From positions 1 through 64,000 of the forward strand of contig JBCBYV010000011.1 of NCBI GenBank assembly GCA_039815685.1: DNA of 64,000 bases. The letters run 5' to 3'. The notes beneath the pieces were generated by a model that did not search any database, was not told where the DNA came from, and saw only the letters and a list, made by a program, of their open reading frames with translations. The stretch is from Thermohalobaculum sp039815685 (GTDB taxonomy: Bacteria; Pseudomonadota; Alphaproteobacteria; Rhodobacterales; Rhodobacteraceae). The position numbers and the translations under genes were made by a program. Shown here piece by piece: positions 53,373-63,652 of this stretch; position 1 is the stretch's first letter; every line of letters starts with the position of its first letter.

Positions 53373-54490
53373 CCTTCAATGGGATCCCTGCCCCCGCCCG
53401 ACCCGGAGATCCCATCGAGGCGGTGGACACGCCGGCGCTCGCGGTCGAGATGGGCGCGCTGGAGCGAAACATTGCTCGGATGGCGCGGGAGGCGGCGGCA
53501 GCAGGTGTGCGCCTCCGCCCGCACGGAAAGACCCACAAATGCAGTGAGATCGCCCGGCTTCAGGTCGCGGCGGGTGCAGTCGGCCTCTGCTGCCAGAAGG
53601 TGGGCGAGGCCGAAATCCTGGTTGCCGCCGGGATCGAGGATGTGCTGGTGACGAATGAGGTGGTGCGCCCCTCGAAGCTCGCCCGGCTCGCGGCTTTGGC
53701 GGGGCGCGCGAGCGTGGGGCTCTGCGTCGATGCGGCGGCGCCCGCGCGGGCGGCGTCGGAGGCTGCGGTCGCGGCGGGGACGACCCTCGGCGTGCTGGTC
53801 GAGATCGATGTGGGTCAGGGTCGCTGCGGCGCGGCGCCGGGTGCCGAGGCGGTGGCGCTCGCCGCCGAAGTGACGACGCTGCCGGGGCTGAGGCTCGACG
53901 GTCTGCAGGCCTATCATGGTGCGGCTCAGCATTTCCGAACAGCGCAGGAGCGGAACGACGCCATCGCGCGCGCGGGCGAGAGGGCGCGGGAGACCACCGA
54001 TGCGTTTGCGGCGGCCGGTCTGCCCTGTGCGGTGATCGGCGGGGCAGGCACCGGGACCTATCCCATCGAGGCGACGACCGGCCTCTGGAACGAGATCCAG
54101 CCTGGCTCCTACGTCTTCATGGATGTCGACTACGCCGCCAACGAGACCGAGGCGCCCTATGAACACGCGCTCTTCGTGCTTGCCGGGGTCATGAGCCACC
54201 GGGAAGGGCATGGTGTGGTGGATGCGGGGCTGAAGGCGCTCTCGGGCGAGAGCGGGCTGCCGCTGCTCTGGGGTGTCGAGGGCGGGCGGCTGACGGGGCT
54301 TTCGGACGAACACGCGACCCTTGCCTTGCCGGAAGCGCGCCCGGGGCTTGGCGACACTGTGCGGCTCGTGCCCTCTCATTGCGATCCGACCGTGAACCTC
54401 CATGACTGGATCATCGCGTTCAGGGACAGGCCGGAAGGGGCGGTGGTCGAGCAGGTCTGGCGGGTCGATGCGCGCGGTGCGGTGTTCTGA
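53369..54490 (+). CDS. DSD1-family PLP enzyme, D-threonine/3-hydroxyaspartate aldolase-like
   Basis: This 373-residue fold-type III PLP enzyme (alanine racemase-like barrel plus DTA C-terminal domain) probably cleaves a D-3-hydroxy amino acid to glycine plus an aldehyde or glyoxylate, or runs the reverse. The Schiff-base Lys is in LRPHGKTHKCSEIARLQ, and CCQKVGEAEILVAAGIEDVLVTNEVV follows. The phosphate and barrel strands are GGAGTGTYPIEATTGLWNEIQPGSYVFMDVDY. The metal-binding His and Asp are in VPSHCDPTVNLHDW. From memory it resembles BhcC and D-threonine aldolases equally. With the aminotransferase and hydroxyacid oxidoreductase it forms a glyoxylate-linked set. Confidence 0.9.
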   Translation: MTFNGIPAPARPGDPIEAVDTPALAVEMGALERNIARMAREAAAAGVRLRPHGKTHKCSEIARLQVAAGAVGLCCQKVGEAEILVAAGIEDVLVTNEVVRPSKLARLAALAGRASVGLCVDAAAPARAASEAAVAAGTTLGVLVEIDVGQGRCGAAPGAEAVALAAEVTTLPGLRLDGLQAYHGAAQHFRTAQERNDAIARAGERARETTDAFAAAGLPCAVIGGAGTGTYPIEATTGLWNEIQPGSYVFMDVDYAANETEAPYEHALFVLAGVMSHREGHGVVDAGLKALSGESGLPLLWGVEGGRLTGLSDEHATLALPEARPGLGDTVRLVPSHCDPTVNLHDWIIAFRDRPEGAVVEQVWRVDARGAVF

Positions 54491-54651
54491 GAGCTGTGGC
54501 TTCGATCAAGCGGCATCCCGGCTGGTCGCCGGGATACATCTTCGTGGTCGCTGCTGGATCGGTTTCAGGTTCGCTCGACTAGGTGTGGGCTTGCTGCAGC
54601 CATTCCGAGAGGGGCTGGGGAGGTGCCGCGAGAGCGCTTGTCCGAACGCTC

Positions 54652-54749
54652 TCCTAAGGTCGGGCCGCGTCAAGGACACACACGATGAAGGATCGCGGGC
54701 GCCGGCTTTGCCGGTGGCAGGCCATCCTTGACCCGGCCCGACCTTAGGA
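54652..54749. repeat. Long stem-loop repeat, copy 2
   Basis: Arms of 25 nt (54652-54676 and 54725-54749; core AAGGTCGGGCCGCGTCAAGG) pair with one mismatch at the same place as the copy at 34456. The loop is longer and contains a GCCGGC-TTT-GCCGG hairpin. It again lies between convergent genes. Its right arm includes the stop codon of the ATPase gene (54744-54746). Confidence 0.9.
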
Positions 54750-55760
54750 AGCTGACGCTGAGAAGATGGCGTTGCCCTCGGCATCGAAGCGGTGGAGGCG
54801 CTCTCTCGCTGCGTCGAGGTGGACCTCGCTGCCGCGGGCATGGGTCGCGGCGCCGGGGAGCTTGGCGACGATGGGGCCGGCCGGGGTTTCGAGGTGGATG
54901 AGATGCGCCTCGCCGAGTTCCTCGACCAGCGTGATCTCGCCCTTGAACTGGCCGCTCCCCACCTCTCGCAGGTCCTCGGGGCGGACGCCGATCTCCACCG
55001 TGCCCTCGGTTGCGAGATCGAGGGCGTCCGCCGAGAGGAAATTCATCGGGGGCGAGCCGATGAAGCCTGCCACGAAGCGATTCGCCGGGCGGTGGTAGAG
55101 CTCGAGCGGGGTGCCGACCTGCTCGACGCGGCCGTCGCGGAGGACGACGATGCGGTCGGCGAGCGTCATGGCCTCGGTCTGGTCGTGGGTGACGTAGACC
55201 ATTGTCGCACCGAGGCGGGCGTGCAGCCGCGCGATCTCGCCCCGCATCTGGCCGCGCAGGCCGGCATCGAGGTTCGAGAGCGGCTCGTCGAAGAGGAAGA
55301 CGCCGGGATCGCGGGTGATGGCCCGGCCGATGGCGACCCGCTGGCGCTGCCCGCCCGAGAGCTGCGCGGGCTTGCGATCGAGCAGCGTGTCGAGTTCGAG
55401 CACGCGGGCGGCCTCGCGTACCTTGACGTCAATCCTCGCCTTCTCGGCCTTCGCGAGCTTCAGGCCGAAGGCCATGTTCTCGTAGACCGTCATGTGCGGG
55501 TAGAGCGCATAGGACTGGAAGACCATGGCGACGCCGCGCTCCGCCGGGGCGGTATCGTTGACTTTGCGCCCGCCGATCTCGAGCACGCCCTCGGTGACCG
55601 CATCAAGGCCCGCGATCAGGCGGAGGAGCGTCGATTTCCCGCAGCCCGAGGGGCCGACGAAGACGACGAACTCGCCCTCCCCGATCTCGAGATCGATGCC
55701 GTGGATGGTCTCGACCCGGCCGAAGCGCTTCTTGATACCTTGAAGCCTGATCCCGCTCAT
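54744..55760 (-). CDS. Sugar ABC transporter ATPase, UgpC/ThuK/GgtA-like
   Basis: This 338-residue cytosolic ATPase powers the oligosaccharide importer whose other genes lie upstream on the strand. Motifs: Walker A GPSGCGKST, Q-loop FQSYALYPHMTV, signature LSGGQRQRVAIGRA, Walker B VFLFDEPLSNLD and switch His in VTHDQTEAM. The C-terminal OB/TOBE region (about 240-338, including EIGVRPEDLREV) is the regulatory domain of the MalK class, which is often shared between importers. Its stop lies inside the repeat element at 54652-54749. Confidence 0.93.
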   Translation of the reverse strand: MSGIRLQGIKKRFGRVETIHGIDLEIGEGEFVVFVGPSGCGKSTLLRLIAGLDAVTEGVLEIGGRKVNDTAPAERGVAMVFQSYALYPHMTVYENMAFGLKLAKAEKARIDVKVREAARVLELDTLLDRKPAQLSGGQRQRVAIGRAITRDPGVFLFDEPLSNLDAGLRGQMRGEIARLHARLGATMVYVTHDQTEAMTLADRIVVLRDGRVEQVGTPLELYHRPANRFVAGFIGSPPMNFLSADALDLATEGTVEIGVRPEDLREVGSGQFKGEITLVEELGEAHLIHLETPAGPIVAKLPGAATHARGSEVHLDAARERLHRFDAEGNAIFSASAS

Positions 55761-55764
55761 TGGC

Positions 55765-56588
<824 letters not shown>

Positions 56589-56592
<4 letters not shown>

Positions 56593-57494
56593 CGTGCGGG
56601 CTCCGTCAGCTTCACCCGGCCGAGGGTGAGGACGCAGGCGACGAGGATCGCGATGATGAGAAAGAGGAGTGTCGCGGCGGCGGAGCCGTAGCCCACGTCC
56701 TGGAACTCCACCAGCTGCTGGCGGGCATAGACCGACATCGTCATCGTGTGCTCGCTATTGCCCGTGAGCGCGTAGACGAGGTCGAACATCCGGAGCGCGT
56801 CGAGCGCGCGGAAGATGACCGCCACAAGCAACGCGGGCCAGATGAGCGGCAGTGTGATGCGCCAGAAGACACGGATGGGGTGCACACCGTCGAGGCGGGC
56901 CGCCTCGTAGATATCGCGCGGCAGCATCTGCAGTGCGGCGAGGATCAGGAGGGCCATAAAGGGCGTCGTCTTCCAGACGTCGATCATGACGACCGACCAG
57001 AGCGCGAGGTCCGGATCCGCCGTCCAGGCTATGGGTGCGGCGATCAGGCCGAGGGTCAGCAGCACGTCGTTCACCATCCCGAACTGATCATGCAGCATCC
57101 AGCCCCACATCTTGGCGCTGACGATGGTGGGGATGGCCCAGGGAATGAGGACGGCCGCGCGGACGATGCCACGGCCCGGAAACTCGACGTTGAGTGCCAG
57201 GGCAACCATCAGGCCGAGTGCGGTCTCGAGCCCTACGGAGACGGCGGTGAACCAGAGCGTGTTGTAGACGGCGTTCCACCAGCCCGGATCGGCGAGGAGG
57301 CCGCCCCAGCTCTCGTTGTAGAAGTTCTCGACGCCGACGAAGCCGTAGTCCCCGCCTGAGAGCCGCGCATCGGTGAAGCTGAACCAGATGGTGCGCAGGA
57401 GCGGCCAGCCCGCGGCGAGCGCCAGCAGCGCCAGCATCGGCGCGAGAAAGAGCAGCGCCGAGCGGCGGCGCGTCGTCTCGAGGCCGGCCGCCAT
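56589..57494 (-). CDS. Sugar ABC permease, MalF-type
   Basis: This 301-residue membrane protein has six helices and the EAA loop MLPRDIYEAARLDGVHPIRVFWRITLPLIWPALLVA. It begins with a basic cytosolic stretch (ETTRRRSALLFLAPMLALLALA). A stretch before helix 3 (SFTDARLSGGDYGFVGVENFYNES) is the usual periplasmic P2-like loop. It lies 3 bp from the end of the binding-protein gene and overlaps the MalG-type gene by 4 bp. It corresponds to ThuF/GgtC in related importers. Confidence 0.93.
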
Positions 57495-57497
57495 GAC

Positions 57498-58766
57498 TCA
57501 CCAACCGCGGCGCTTGATCCGTTGCAGCTCACCCTCGAGGGCGGCGAGGGCGTCCGCCGCCGACGCCTCGCCCGAGAGGACGTCGTGGCTCGCCTGCCAG
57601 AAGGCGGTCGAGACGCGGTTGTAGTGCTCACCCGTCACGCGGCTCGGACGGCCCACCGCACTGGTGAAGGTCTCGTAGAGCTCGCCGAAGAGCGGGCTCG
57701 CCTCGAGGATGTCCGCGTCCTCATAGAGCGCGGGCATCGTCGGATTGTAGGAGCCACGGACGGCGCGGATCTTCTGCTCCTCGGCCGAGACGAGATGCAT
57801 CACGAGGTCCGCCGCGATCTCGGGGTTCTCCGAGTACTTCGAGACGGCGAGGTTCCAGCCGCCGAGGACGCCGGTGTTCTTGCCGTCCTCACCGCCCTTC
57901 GGCAGCGCGGTCACGCCGACCTTGCCTTTGACGGGGCTGTCGTCGGACTGGCTGAGCGCCCAGGCGTAGGGCCAGTTGCGCATGAAGACCGCGTTACCCG
58001 ATTGGAAGACGCCGCGCGCTTCCTCTTCGGTGTAGTTCAGCACGCCCTGGGGTGCGATGGCCTCGACCCATTTGCCGGCTTCGTCGAGCGCGGCGATGGC
58101 CTGGGGGTTGTTGATGGTGATCTCGCCGTCCGCGTCCACGATGGAGCCGCCACCATAGGCGTCGACCCATTCGAGAGCGTTGCAGGTGAGGCCCTCATAG
58201 GCGCGACCCTGGAAGACGTAGCCCCAGAGGCCGTCCGCCCCCCCGGCCCGCTCCGCCTGCATCACCATGTCCGCGATGCCGCGCATCTGTGCCCAGGTGG
58301 TCGGGACGGCCTGGCCGTGTTTTTCGAGGAGATCCTTGCGATAATAGAGCACGCCCGCATCCGTGTAGAGCGGCATGGCCTTGAGCTCGCCATCGACGGT
58401 GTTGTTCTCGACGATGGCGTCGAAATGCTCGGCCTCGCTCCCGCCCGTGAAGGGTTTGAGGTCGATGAAATGGGCGCCGAGGATGCCGGGCCAGATCACA
58501 TCGACCTGGAAGACGTCGATATCGCCCGCCTCGGCGGCGAGCATCTGCTGATAGAGCGCCAGCCGCTCGGTCGTGCTGTTGGGCGTCGAGACGACGGTGA
58601 CGGTGTGGCCCGTCTTCTCCGCCCAGCGCTGGGTCGCCTCCTTGCAGAGCTCGAGCTCGATGCCGAGTGCGCCGCAGGAGATCGAGATCTCTGCGGCGTG
58701 TGATGCGGGCGCGAGACCTGCGGTAAGGGCAAAGGCGGCGACTGCCTTGGTCCAGGGTGCGGTCAT
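57498..58766 (-). CDS. Sugar ABC substrate-binding protein, ThuE/GgtB-like
   Basis: This 422-residue periplasmic binding protein has a signal peptide (MTAPWTKAVAAFALTAGLAPASHAA). The opening EISISCGALGIELELCKEATQRW and the phrases VVSTPNSTTERLALYQQML, DIDVFQVDVIWPGILGAHFIDLKP, PLYTDAGVLYYRKDLLEKHG and NAVFMRNWPYAWALSQ match, from memory, ThuE-type trehalose/sucrose and GgtB-type glucosylglycerol binders. The start at 58766 follows GGGAGGCCTCG. It is the first gene of a four-gene operon, divergent from glgB and the glucosylglycerol-hydrolase-like gene. That context points to glucosylglycerol or trehalose as ligand. Confidence 0.92.
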   Translation of the reverse strand: MTAPWTKAVAAFALTAGLAPASHAAEISISCGALGIELELCKEATQRWAEKTGHTVTVVSTPNSTTERLALYQQMLAAEAGDIDVFQVDVIWPGILGAHFIDLKPFTGGSEAEHFDAIVENNTVDGELKAMPLYTDAGVLYYRKDLLEKHGQAVPTTWAQMRGIADMVMQAERAGGADGLWGYVFQGRAYEGLTCNALEWVDAYGGGSIVDADGEITINNPQAIAALDEAGKWVEAIAPQGVLNYTEEEARGVFQSGNAVFMRNWPYAWALSQSDDSPVKGKVGVTALPKGGEDGKNTGVLGGWNLAVSKYSENPEIAADLVMHLVSAEEQKIRAVRGSYNPTMPALYEDADILEASPLFGELYETFTSAVGRPSRVTGEHYNRVSTAFWQASHDVLSGEASAADALAALEGELQRIKRRGW

Positions 58767-59070
58767 CGAGGCCTCCCGAGGTTTCTTCTGGCGATCGTTG
58801 TCAGTCGAGCTAACCGGCCGGCGATGCATGTCAAACGCGATGCAAGGGAGCTACGCAGGGACGCTTTTGCCGACCGGACAAGGTTTCAATGTTCGGAAGC
58901 TCTCTGCAACTGCTGCGGCTCTGTGGGTGTTCTGGGGGTGTGCAGTGCGGGATGGTCCGGTATGGTCTGCACTGAGACCCCAGGGGTGCCCGCTTGCCGG
59001 GCAAATTCGGGTCGATGCCTAGATGACGCGCATCTTCCGGCCCCTCCCAAGCGACTGCGGGAGCGCGCAC
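58767..59070. other. Divergent promoter region of solute locus
   Basis: This 304-bp gap lies between the binding-protein and glgB starts. An inverted pair CAGTGC...GCACTG (about 58943-58976) is a possible regulator site. No regulator gene for the locus is in view. An earlier in-frame ATG at 59023 is an alternative glgB start. Confidence 0.4.
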
Positions 59071-61260
59071 ATGCAGATTAAGCCAGATCTACCGCCCGAG
59101 GAGGCGCAGGCCCTTGCGAGCGGTGGGCACAGCAACCCCTTCGGTGTTTTGGGGCCCCACAGGCTGCCCTCGGGCCGCTGGGTGATCCGGAGCCTCGTGC
59201 CTGGGGCGGAGCGCCTGCGCGTTATCGGCGCGGCAGGGCAGGTGGTTGCGGAGGCAACGGCTGCGGGCGACGGGCTCTTCGTGGCGGAGATCGACGAGCA
59301 CCCGGGTGCTTACCGGCTGGCCGCCGAGCGTCGGGGCGACCATTGGCATGTCGAGGATCCCTACCGTTTCGGCCCCGTGATCGGGGAGCTGGACGAGCAT
59401 CTGATCGCGGAGGGAACGCATGAGCGGCTCTGGCGCGTTATGGGCGCTCATCTGAGGCGGCACGAGGGTGTTGAGGGCGTCAGCTTCGCGGTCTGGGCAC
59501 CGGCCGCGAAACGCGTCTCGGTGGTCGGCGATTTCAACGACTGGGACGGTCGGCGGCACGTGATGCGCTGGCGCGGGGCGACGGGTGTCGCAGAGATCTT
59601 CGTGCCCGGATTGGGCGACGGGGCCCGGTACAAGTACGAAATCCTGGGCGCAGACGGTGCGATCCATCTCAAGGCTGATCCGGTGGGTTTCGGCGCAGAG
59701 CATCCACCTGCTAACGCCTCGGTCGTGCGGGATATCCGGGACTATCGCTGGGGTGATCAGGCTTGGATGCAGACCCGCGCGGCGCGGCAGGACAGGCTGG
59801 CGCCGATCTCGATCTACGAGGTGCATCTTCCGTCCTGGCAACGGGGCGACGATGGCGAGCCGCTGAGCTGGGGGGAGCTTGCCGAGCGGCTGATCCCCTA
59901 TGTCCAGGAACTCGGCTTCAGCCATATCGAGCTGATGCCGGTGAGCGAGTATCCCTTTGACGGCTCCTGGGGCTACCAGCCGATCGGGCTCTATGCGCCG
60001 ACCTCGCGCCACGGGGGGCCGAACGAGTTCCGCGCCTTCGTTGATGCGGCACACCGGACCGGGCTCGGCATCATTCTCGACTGGGTGGTCGGACACTTTC
60101 CGACGGACGCGCATGGCCTCGGCCGGTTCGACGGCACGCCGCTCTACGAGCACGCTGACCCGCGCGAGGGGTTCCACAAGGACTGGAACACGCTGATCTT
60201 CAACTACGGCCGGCGCGAGGTGGAGAACTTCCTGGTCGCGAATGCGCGCTACTGGATCGAGGAGTACCATATCGACGCGCTGCGCGTGGACGCGGTCGCC
60301 TCGATGCTCTACCGCGACTACAGCCGCGAGGACGGCGAGTGGCTGCCGAACCAGTATGGCGGGAGAGAGAACCTCGAGGCTATCGCGTTCCTGCAGCGGG
60401 TGAACCGCGAGGTCTATGGCGTCGACGGCTCGGTCATGACGGTGGCGGAGGAATCGACCGCCTGGCCCGGCGTCTCCCGCCCGGTGTATGAGGGCGGGCT
60501 CGGCTTCGGCTTCAAATGGAACATGGGCTGGATGAACGACACCCTTCGCTACATGAGCGAGAGCCATGAGCACCGGAAGCATCACCACAACCTGACGACC
60601 TTCGGCCTGCACTACGCCTTCAGCGAGAACTTCGTCCTGCCGCTCAGCCATGACGAGGTGGTGCACGGCAAGGGCTCGATCCTCGGCCGCATGCCCGGCG
60701 ACGAGTGGCAGCGCTTCGCGAACCTTCGTGCCTATTACGGCTTCATGTGGGGGCATCCGGGAAAGAAGCTGCTCTTCATGGGGTCCGAGTTCGGGCAGCG
60801 CGACGAGTGGAACCATCAGGAAGCCCTGCCCTGGCCGAGCCTCGACTATCCGCTGCATGACGGGGTGAGGCTGCTGGTGCGGGACCTCAACCGGCTGATG
60901 CGGGAGACGCCGGCGCTCTATGCCCGCGATGTGGAAGCGGAAGGGTTCGAGTGGGTCGATGGCGGGAACAGCGACGCATCGGTCCTGAGCTGGCTCCGCT
61001 GGGGGCCTGACAGTACGGCGCCGGTGCTCTGCATCGTGAACTTCACGCATCACGAACGGCAGGGCTGGCGCTTCGGTGTGCCGCTCGCCGGGCAGTGGGC
61101 CGAGGTGCTGAACACCGATGCGGGGCTTTATGGCGGCTCCGGCCGGGGCAACCCCGGGGGGCGTATCGCGACGGCGGAGCCGGAACATGGCAAGCCCTTC
61201 TCGATCGAGGTGACATTGCCACCGCTCTCCGCCCTCTTCTTCCAGCATCAGCCCGAGTGA
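59071..61260 (+). CDS. glgB: 1,4-alpha-glucan branching enzyme
   Basis: This 729-residue GH13/CBM48 enzyme makes alpha-1,6 branches in glycogen. Residues about 20-200 hold two beta-sandwich modules (HSNPFGVLGPH; the CBM48 VWAPAAKRVSVVGDFNDWDGRRHVM). The barrel has the conserved blocks DWVVGHFPTD, IDALRVDAVASMLYRDYSR (nucleophile Asp), MTVAEESTAWPGV (acid/base Glu) and VLPLSHDEVVHGKGS (third Asp). The start at 59071 follows GGGAG and fits the family N-terminus; 59023 is possible. No glgA, glgC, glgP or glgX is in the window, so its partnership with the next gene is unusual. Confidence 0.97.
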   Translation: MQIKPDLPPEEAQALASGGHSNPFGVLGPHRLPSGRWVIRSLVPGAERLRVIGAAGQVVAEATAAGDGLFVAEIDEHPGAYRLAAERRGDHWHVEDPYRFGPVIGELDEHLIAEGTHERLWRVMGAHLRRHEGVEGVSFAVWAPAAKRVSVVGDFNDWDGRRHVMRWRGATGVAEIFVPGLGDGARYKYEILGADGAIHLKADPVGFGAEHPPANASVVRDIRDYRWGDQAWMQTRAARQDRLAPISIYEVHLPSWQRGDDGEPLSWGELAERLIPYVQELGFSHIELMPVSEYPFDGSWGYQPIGLYAPTSRHGGPNEFRAFVDAAHRTGLGIILDWVVGHFPTDAHGLGRFDGTPLYEHADPREGFHKDWNTLIFNYGRREVENFLVANARYWIEEYHIDALRVDAVASMLYRDYSREDGEWLPNQYGGRENLEAIAFLQRVNREVYGVDGSVMTVAEESTAWPGVSRPVYEGGLGFGFKWNMGWMNDTLRYMSESHEHRKHHHNLTTFGLHYAFSENFVLPLSHDEVVHGKGSILGRMPGDEWQRFANLRAYYGFMWGHPGKKLLFMGSEFGQRDEWNHQEALPWPSLDYPLHDGVRLLVRDLNRLMRETPALYARDVEAEGFEWVDGGNSDASVLSWLRWGPDSTAPVLCIVNFTHHERQGWRFGVPLAGQWAEVLNTDAGLYGGSGRGNPGGRIATAEPEHGKPFSIEVTLPPLSALFFQHQPE

Positions 61261-61270
61261 GGGGCAGCCG

Positions 61271-63652
61271 ATGAACATCATGCAGTCCGCCGCCAGCGTG
61301 AGCCGCAACGATGCCGCCACGGACGCACTGATCGAGTTCGTGCGCGAAGAGATGGCGGGGGCGGAGACGAGCTTCGATGCGGCGCGCGCCATCGCACGGC
61401 GGCTCGGCGCACAGAAGAACGGTGCGGTCTGCGAGGTAGGGTTTTGGGCGCCGGAGCTCCTTGAGAACCGGGTGCCGGACGGCGACATCTTTCTCGAGGT
61501 GTTGGAGGCGGAGGAACCGCTGCACCTCACCACCGCGCGCCAGCAGGTGAGGTTCCGCCGCCACCGGCTGCCGATGGCGCGCTACGACGCCTACGCGTTT
61601 ATCGCGGTCGAGGGGATGACGGCCGGAGACCGGGAGACGCTCGGCAGCTTCTATGCGCTCGCCTGGCGGGATGCGGAGGGGGAGTGGAGGCGCGTCCTCG
61701 ACCCGCTGTCAGCCTCTCTGCCCTTCGGTGCCTTCGCCCCGGCGGAGTACTACGACGTGGCGGCGATGCAGGCCGCGCGGGGGGATCGCGCCTATTTCGA
61801 AGCATTGGGAGGGACCGCTGAGGCGCCGGTGAAAATCGGGCCTGCTGCGAGCATTCTGCAGATCCATGTGCCGACGGCGACGGCCGGGCGCACATTGGCT
61901 TCCCTCACCCGGCACCTCGAGCATGTGGCGGAGCGCGTGGGTCGTGACCTGCCGCTCGAAGCGGCGGATCGGCTGTTCGCGGGCTACGAGGCGATCCAGC
62001 TCCTGCCGGTGGAGCCGACGACGGTCTACGAGGCGGGCCCCGATTTCTGGACCGAGGAAGCGGGCGATGCCGACGACGTGCTGAGCGTCGACCTGCGCCG
62101 GCCGGACACCACAAACTGGGGCTATGACGTCGTCATCGCGGGCATGGCGGCGGTGAACCCGGCACTGCTCGAAAGCGGCCGGCCCGACGAGTTGGTCGAC
62201 CTCGCCAGCGTGCTCCACAACTGGCCGAAGAAACCCAAGCGCCTGATCATCGATGTCGTCTATGGCCATGCGGACAACCAGGGGCTGGACGCGCTCAACA
62301 GCCACTTCTTCGCCGGGCCGAACATGTATGGCCAGAACATCAACTACCGGAACTGGACCGTGCGCGCGATCCTGCTCGAGATGCAGCGGCGCAAGGTCGA
62401 TTTCGGCGCGGATGGCGTGCGCGTCGACGGCGCGCAGGACTTCAAGTGGTGGGACAGCCAGGCCGAGCAGAACCGCCACGACGACGAATACCTGCAATCG
62501 ATGTCGGATGTCGTGCAGGAGGTCGGCGGCGCCCAATACCGCCCGTGGTTCATCTTCGAGGATGGCCGGCCATGGCCGCAGGAGGACTGGGAGCTCTCAT
62601 CGACCTATCGCGCGGTCATCGAAGCGCAGCGGGACGACGACGTCTTTCAGTGGGGCCCGCTGACCTTCGCCCACAACACGCCCTTCCTCTACACGTTCTG
62701 GCTCTCGAAATGGTGGCGCATTCGCGAGATCCTTGAGCATGGTGAGAACTGGATCTCGGGCTGCGCGAACCACGACACGCTGCGCCGGGGCACGCAGATC
62801 AACCCGAAGCTCAATATCAACACGCGTCTTGGCGAGACGCGGATGGATATCCTCGACAAGGCCTACGACAATCCCGGCGTGAACCTTGTCACCTATGGCG
62901 CGCTGCCGGGGGTGCCGATGGATTTTTTGAACGCCTCCGCGCGGGCGAGCTGGGGCTTCATCCGCAATCAGGACGACCGCTATGGCGTGAAGGTGGTGGC
63001 GGAGGAGGCCATTTCGCTGAAATGGCAGGTGGACGAGTACGCCTACTCCATGCCCGGGGCCTTCCGGCGGCTGAAGGAGATGGGCTTCGAGACGCGCGCG
63101 GCTCTGGCGCGGTTCCTAGAGTTCCTGCCCGCGCTGGTCGAGGTGACGGAATACGATCTCGATGTCATCGCCAAGCTCTTGAACGAGGTCGATCCGCCGC
63201 TGGAGGGGCCTGAGCCCTATACCGTGCCGGTGCTGAAGGAGATTGCGCGGGCCTGGATGGACGACATGCACGATTACTGCAACGTCTCCGCCTATCAGGA
63301 TCTGCTGTCGGACGCGCAGACGAGCTTCAACCTGACGCTAAGGCGTTTCCGCGGGGCGCGGCCATGGCTGCGGCGCAAGCTCGGGCCTGGCGACTATTTC
63401 GACTATTGCCGACCGGTGGATGGGACGGCGCTCTTCACGGCGTTGCGGAACGGTCCGGCGGGCGAGCAGGTCTTCACGGTCGCCCATCTCGAGGGAGGAC
63501 CAGTCCATGAGATCGAGCCAACGGCGCTTGGCGTGCCGGGGACCGAGGGGGATGGATGGCAAGTCGCGCTCCGCACCCCCCCGATCGGTGAGGACTATCT
63601 TGGCGGCCCGCTGACCCTGAAAGACAGTATGGGGCTGCTCTTCGTCCGGTAG
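61271..63652 (+). CDS. Glucosylglycerol hydrolase-like GH13-type enzyme
   Basis: This 793-residue protein matches, from memory, the glucosylglycerol hydrolase (GghA) family of cyanobacteria and marine bacteria, which splits 2-O-glucosylglycerol to glucose and glycerol. An N-terminal module (NGAVCEVGFWAPELL; LDPLSASLPFGAFAPAEYYD) precedes the barrel. Barrel blocks are INYRNWTVRAILLEMQRRKV, GADGVRVDGAQDFKWW (probable nucleophile Asp386), FIFEDGRPWPQEDW (probable acid/base Glu430) and GCANHDTLRRG (Asp502), the usual GH13 triad. A C-terminal beta domain follows (about 690-793). It starts 10 bp after glgB and is co-transcribed. With the divergent importer it suggests solute scavenging. Confidence 0.85.
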   Translation: MNIMQSAASVSRNDAATDALIEFVREEMAGAETSFDAARAIARRLGAQKNGAVCEVGFWAPELLENRVPDGDIFLEVLEAEEPLHLTTARQQVRFRRHRLPMARYDAYAFIAVEGMTAGDRETLGSFYALAWRDAEGEWRRVLDPLSASLPFGAFAPAEYYDVAAMQAARGDRAYFEALGGTAEAPVKIGPAASILQIHVPTATAGRTLASLTRHLEHVAERVGRDLPLEAADRLFAGYEAIQLLPVEPTTVYEAGPDFWTEEAGDADDVLSVDLRRPDTTNWGYDVVIAGMAAVNPALLESGRPDELVDLASVLHNWPKKPKRLIIDVVYGHADNQGLDALNSHFFAGPNMYGQNINYRNWTVRAILLEMQRRKVDFGADGVRVDGAQDFKWWDSQAEQNRHDDEYLQSMSDVVQEVGGAQYRPWFIFEDGRPWPQEDWELSSTYRAVIEAQRDDDVFQWGPLTFAHNTPFLYTFWLSKWWRIREILEHGENWISGCANHDTLRRGTQINPKLNINTRLGETRMDILDKAYDNPGVNLVTYGALPGVPMDFLNASARASWGFIRNQDDRYGVKVVAEEAISLKWQVDEYAYSMPGAFRRLKEMGFETRAALARFLEFLPALVEVTEYDLDVIAKLLNEVDPPLEGPEPYTVPVLKEIARAWMDDMHDYCNVSAYQDLLSDAQTSFNLTLRRFRGARPWLRRKLGPGDYFDYCRPVDGTALFTALRNGPAGEQVFTVAHLEGGPVHEIEPTALGVPGTEGDGWQVALRTPPIGEDYLGGPLTLKDSMGLLFVR

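Noticed and set aside
44906..54490. A complete beta-hydroxyaspartate cycle cluster
   Set aside because: Only aminotransferase-like and aldolase-like members are present; the dehydratase and iminosuccinate reductase genes are not in the window, and the regulator is GntR rather than IclR type.
59089..61533. 814-residue open frame antisense to glgB
   Set aside because: High-GC antisense shadow; glgB on the other strand has all family motifs.
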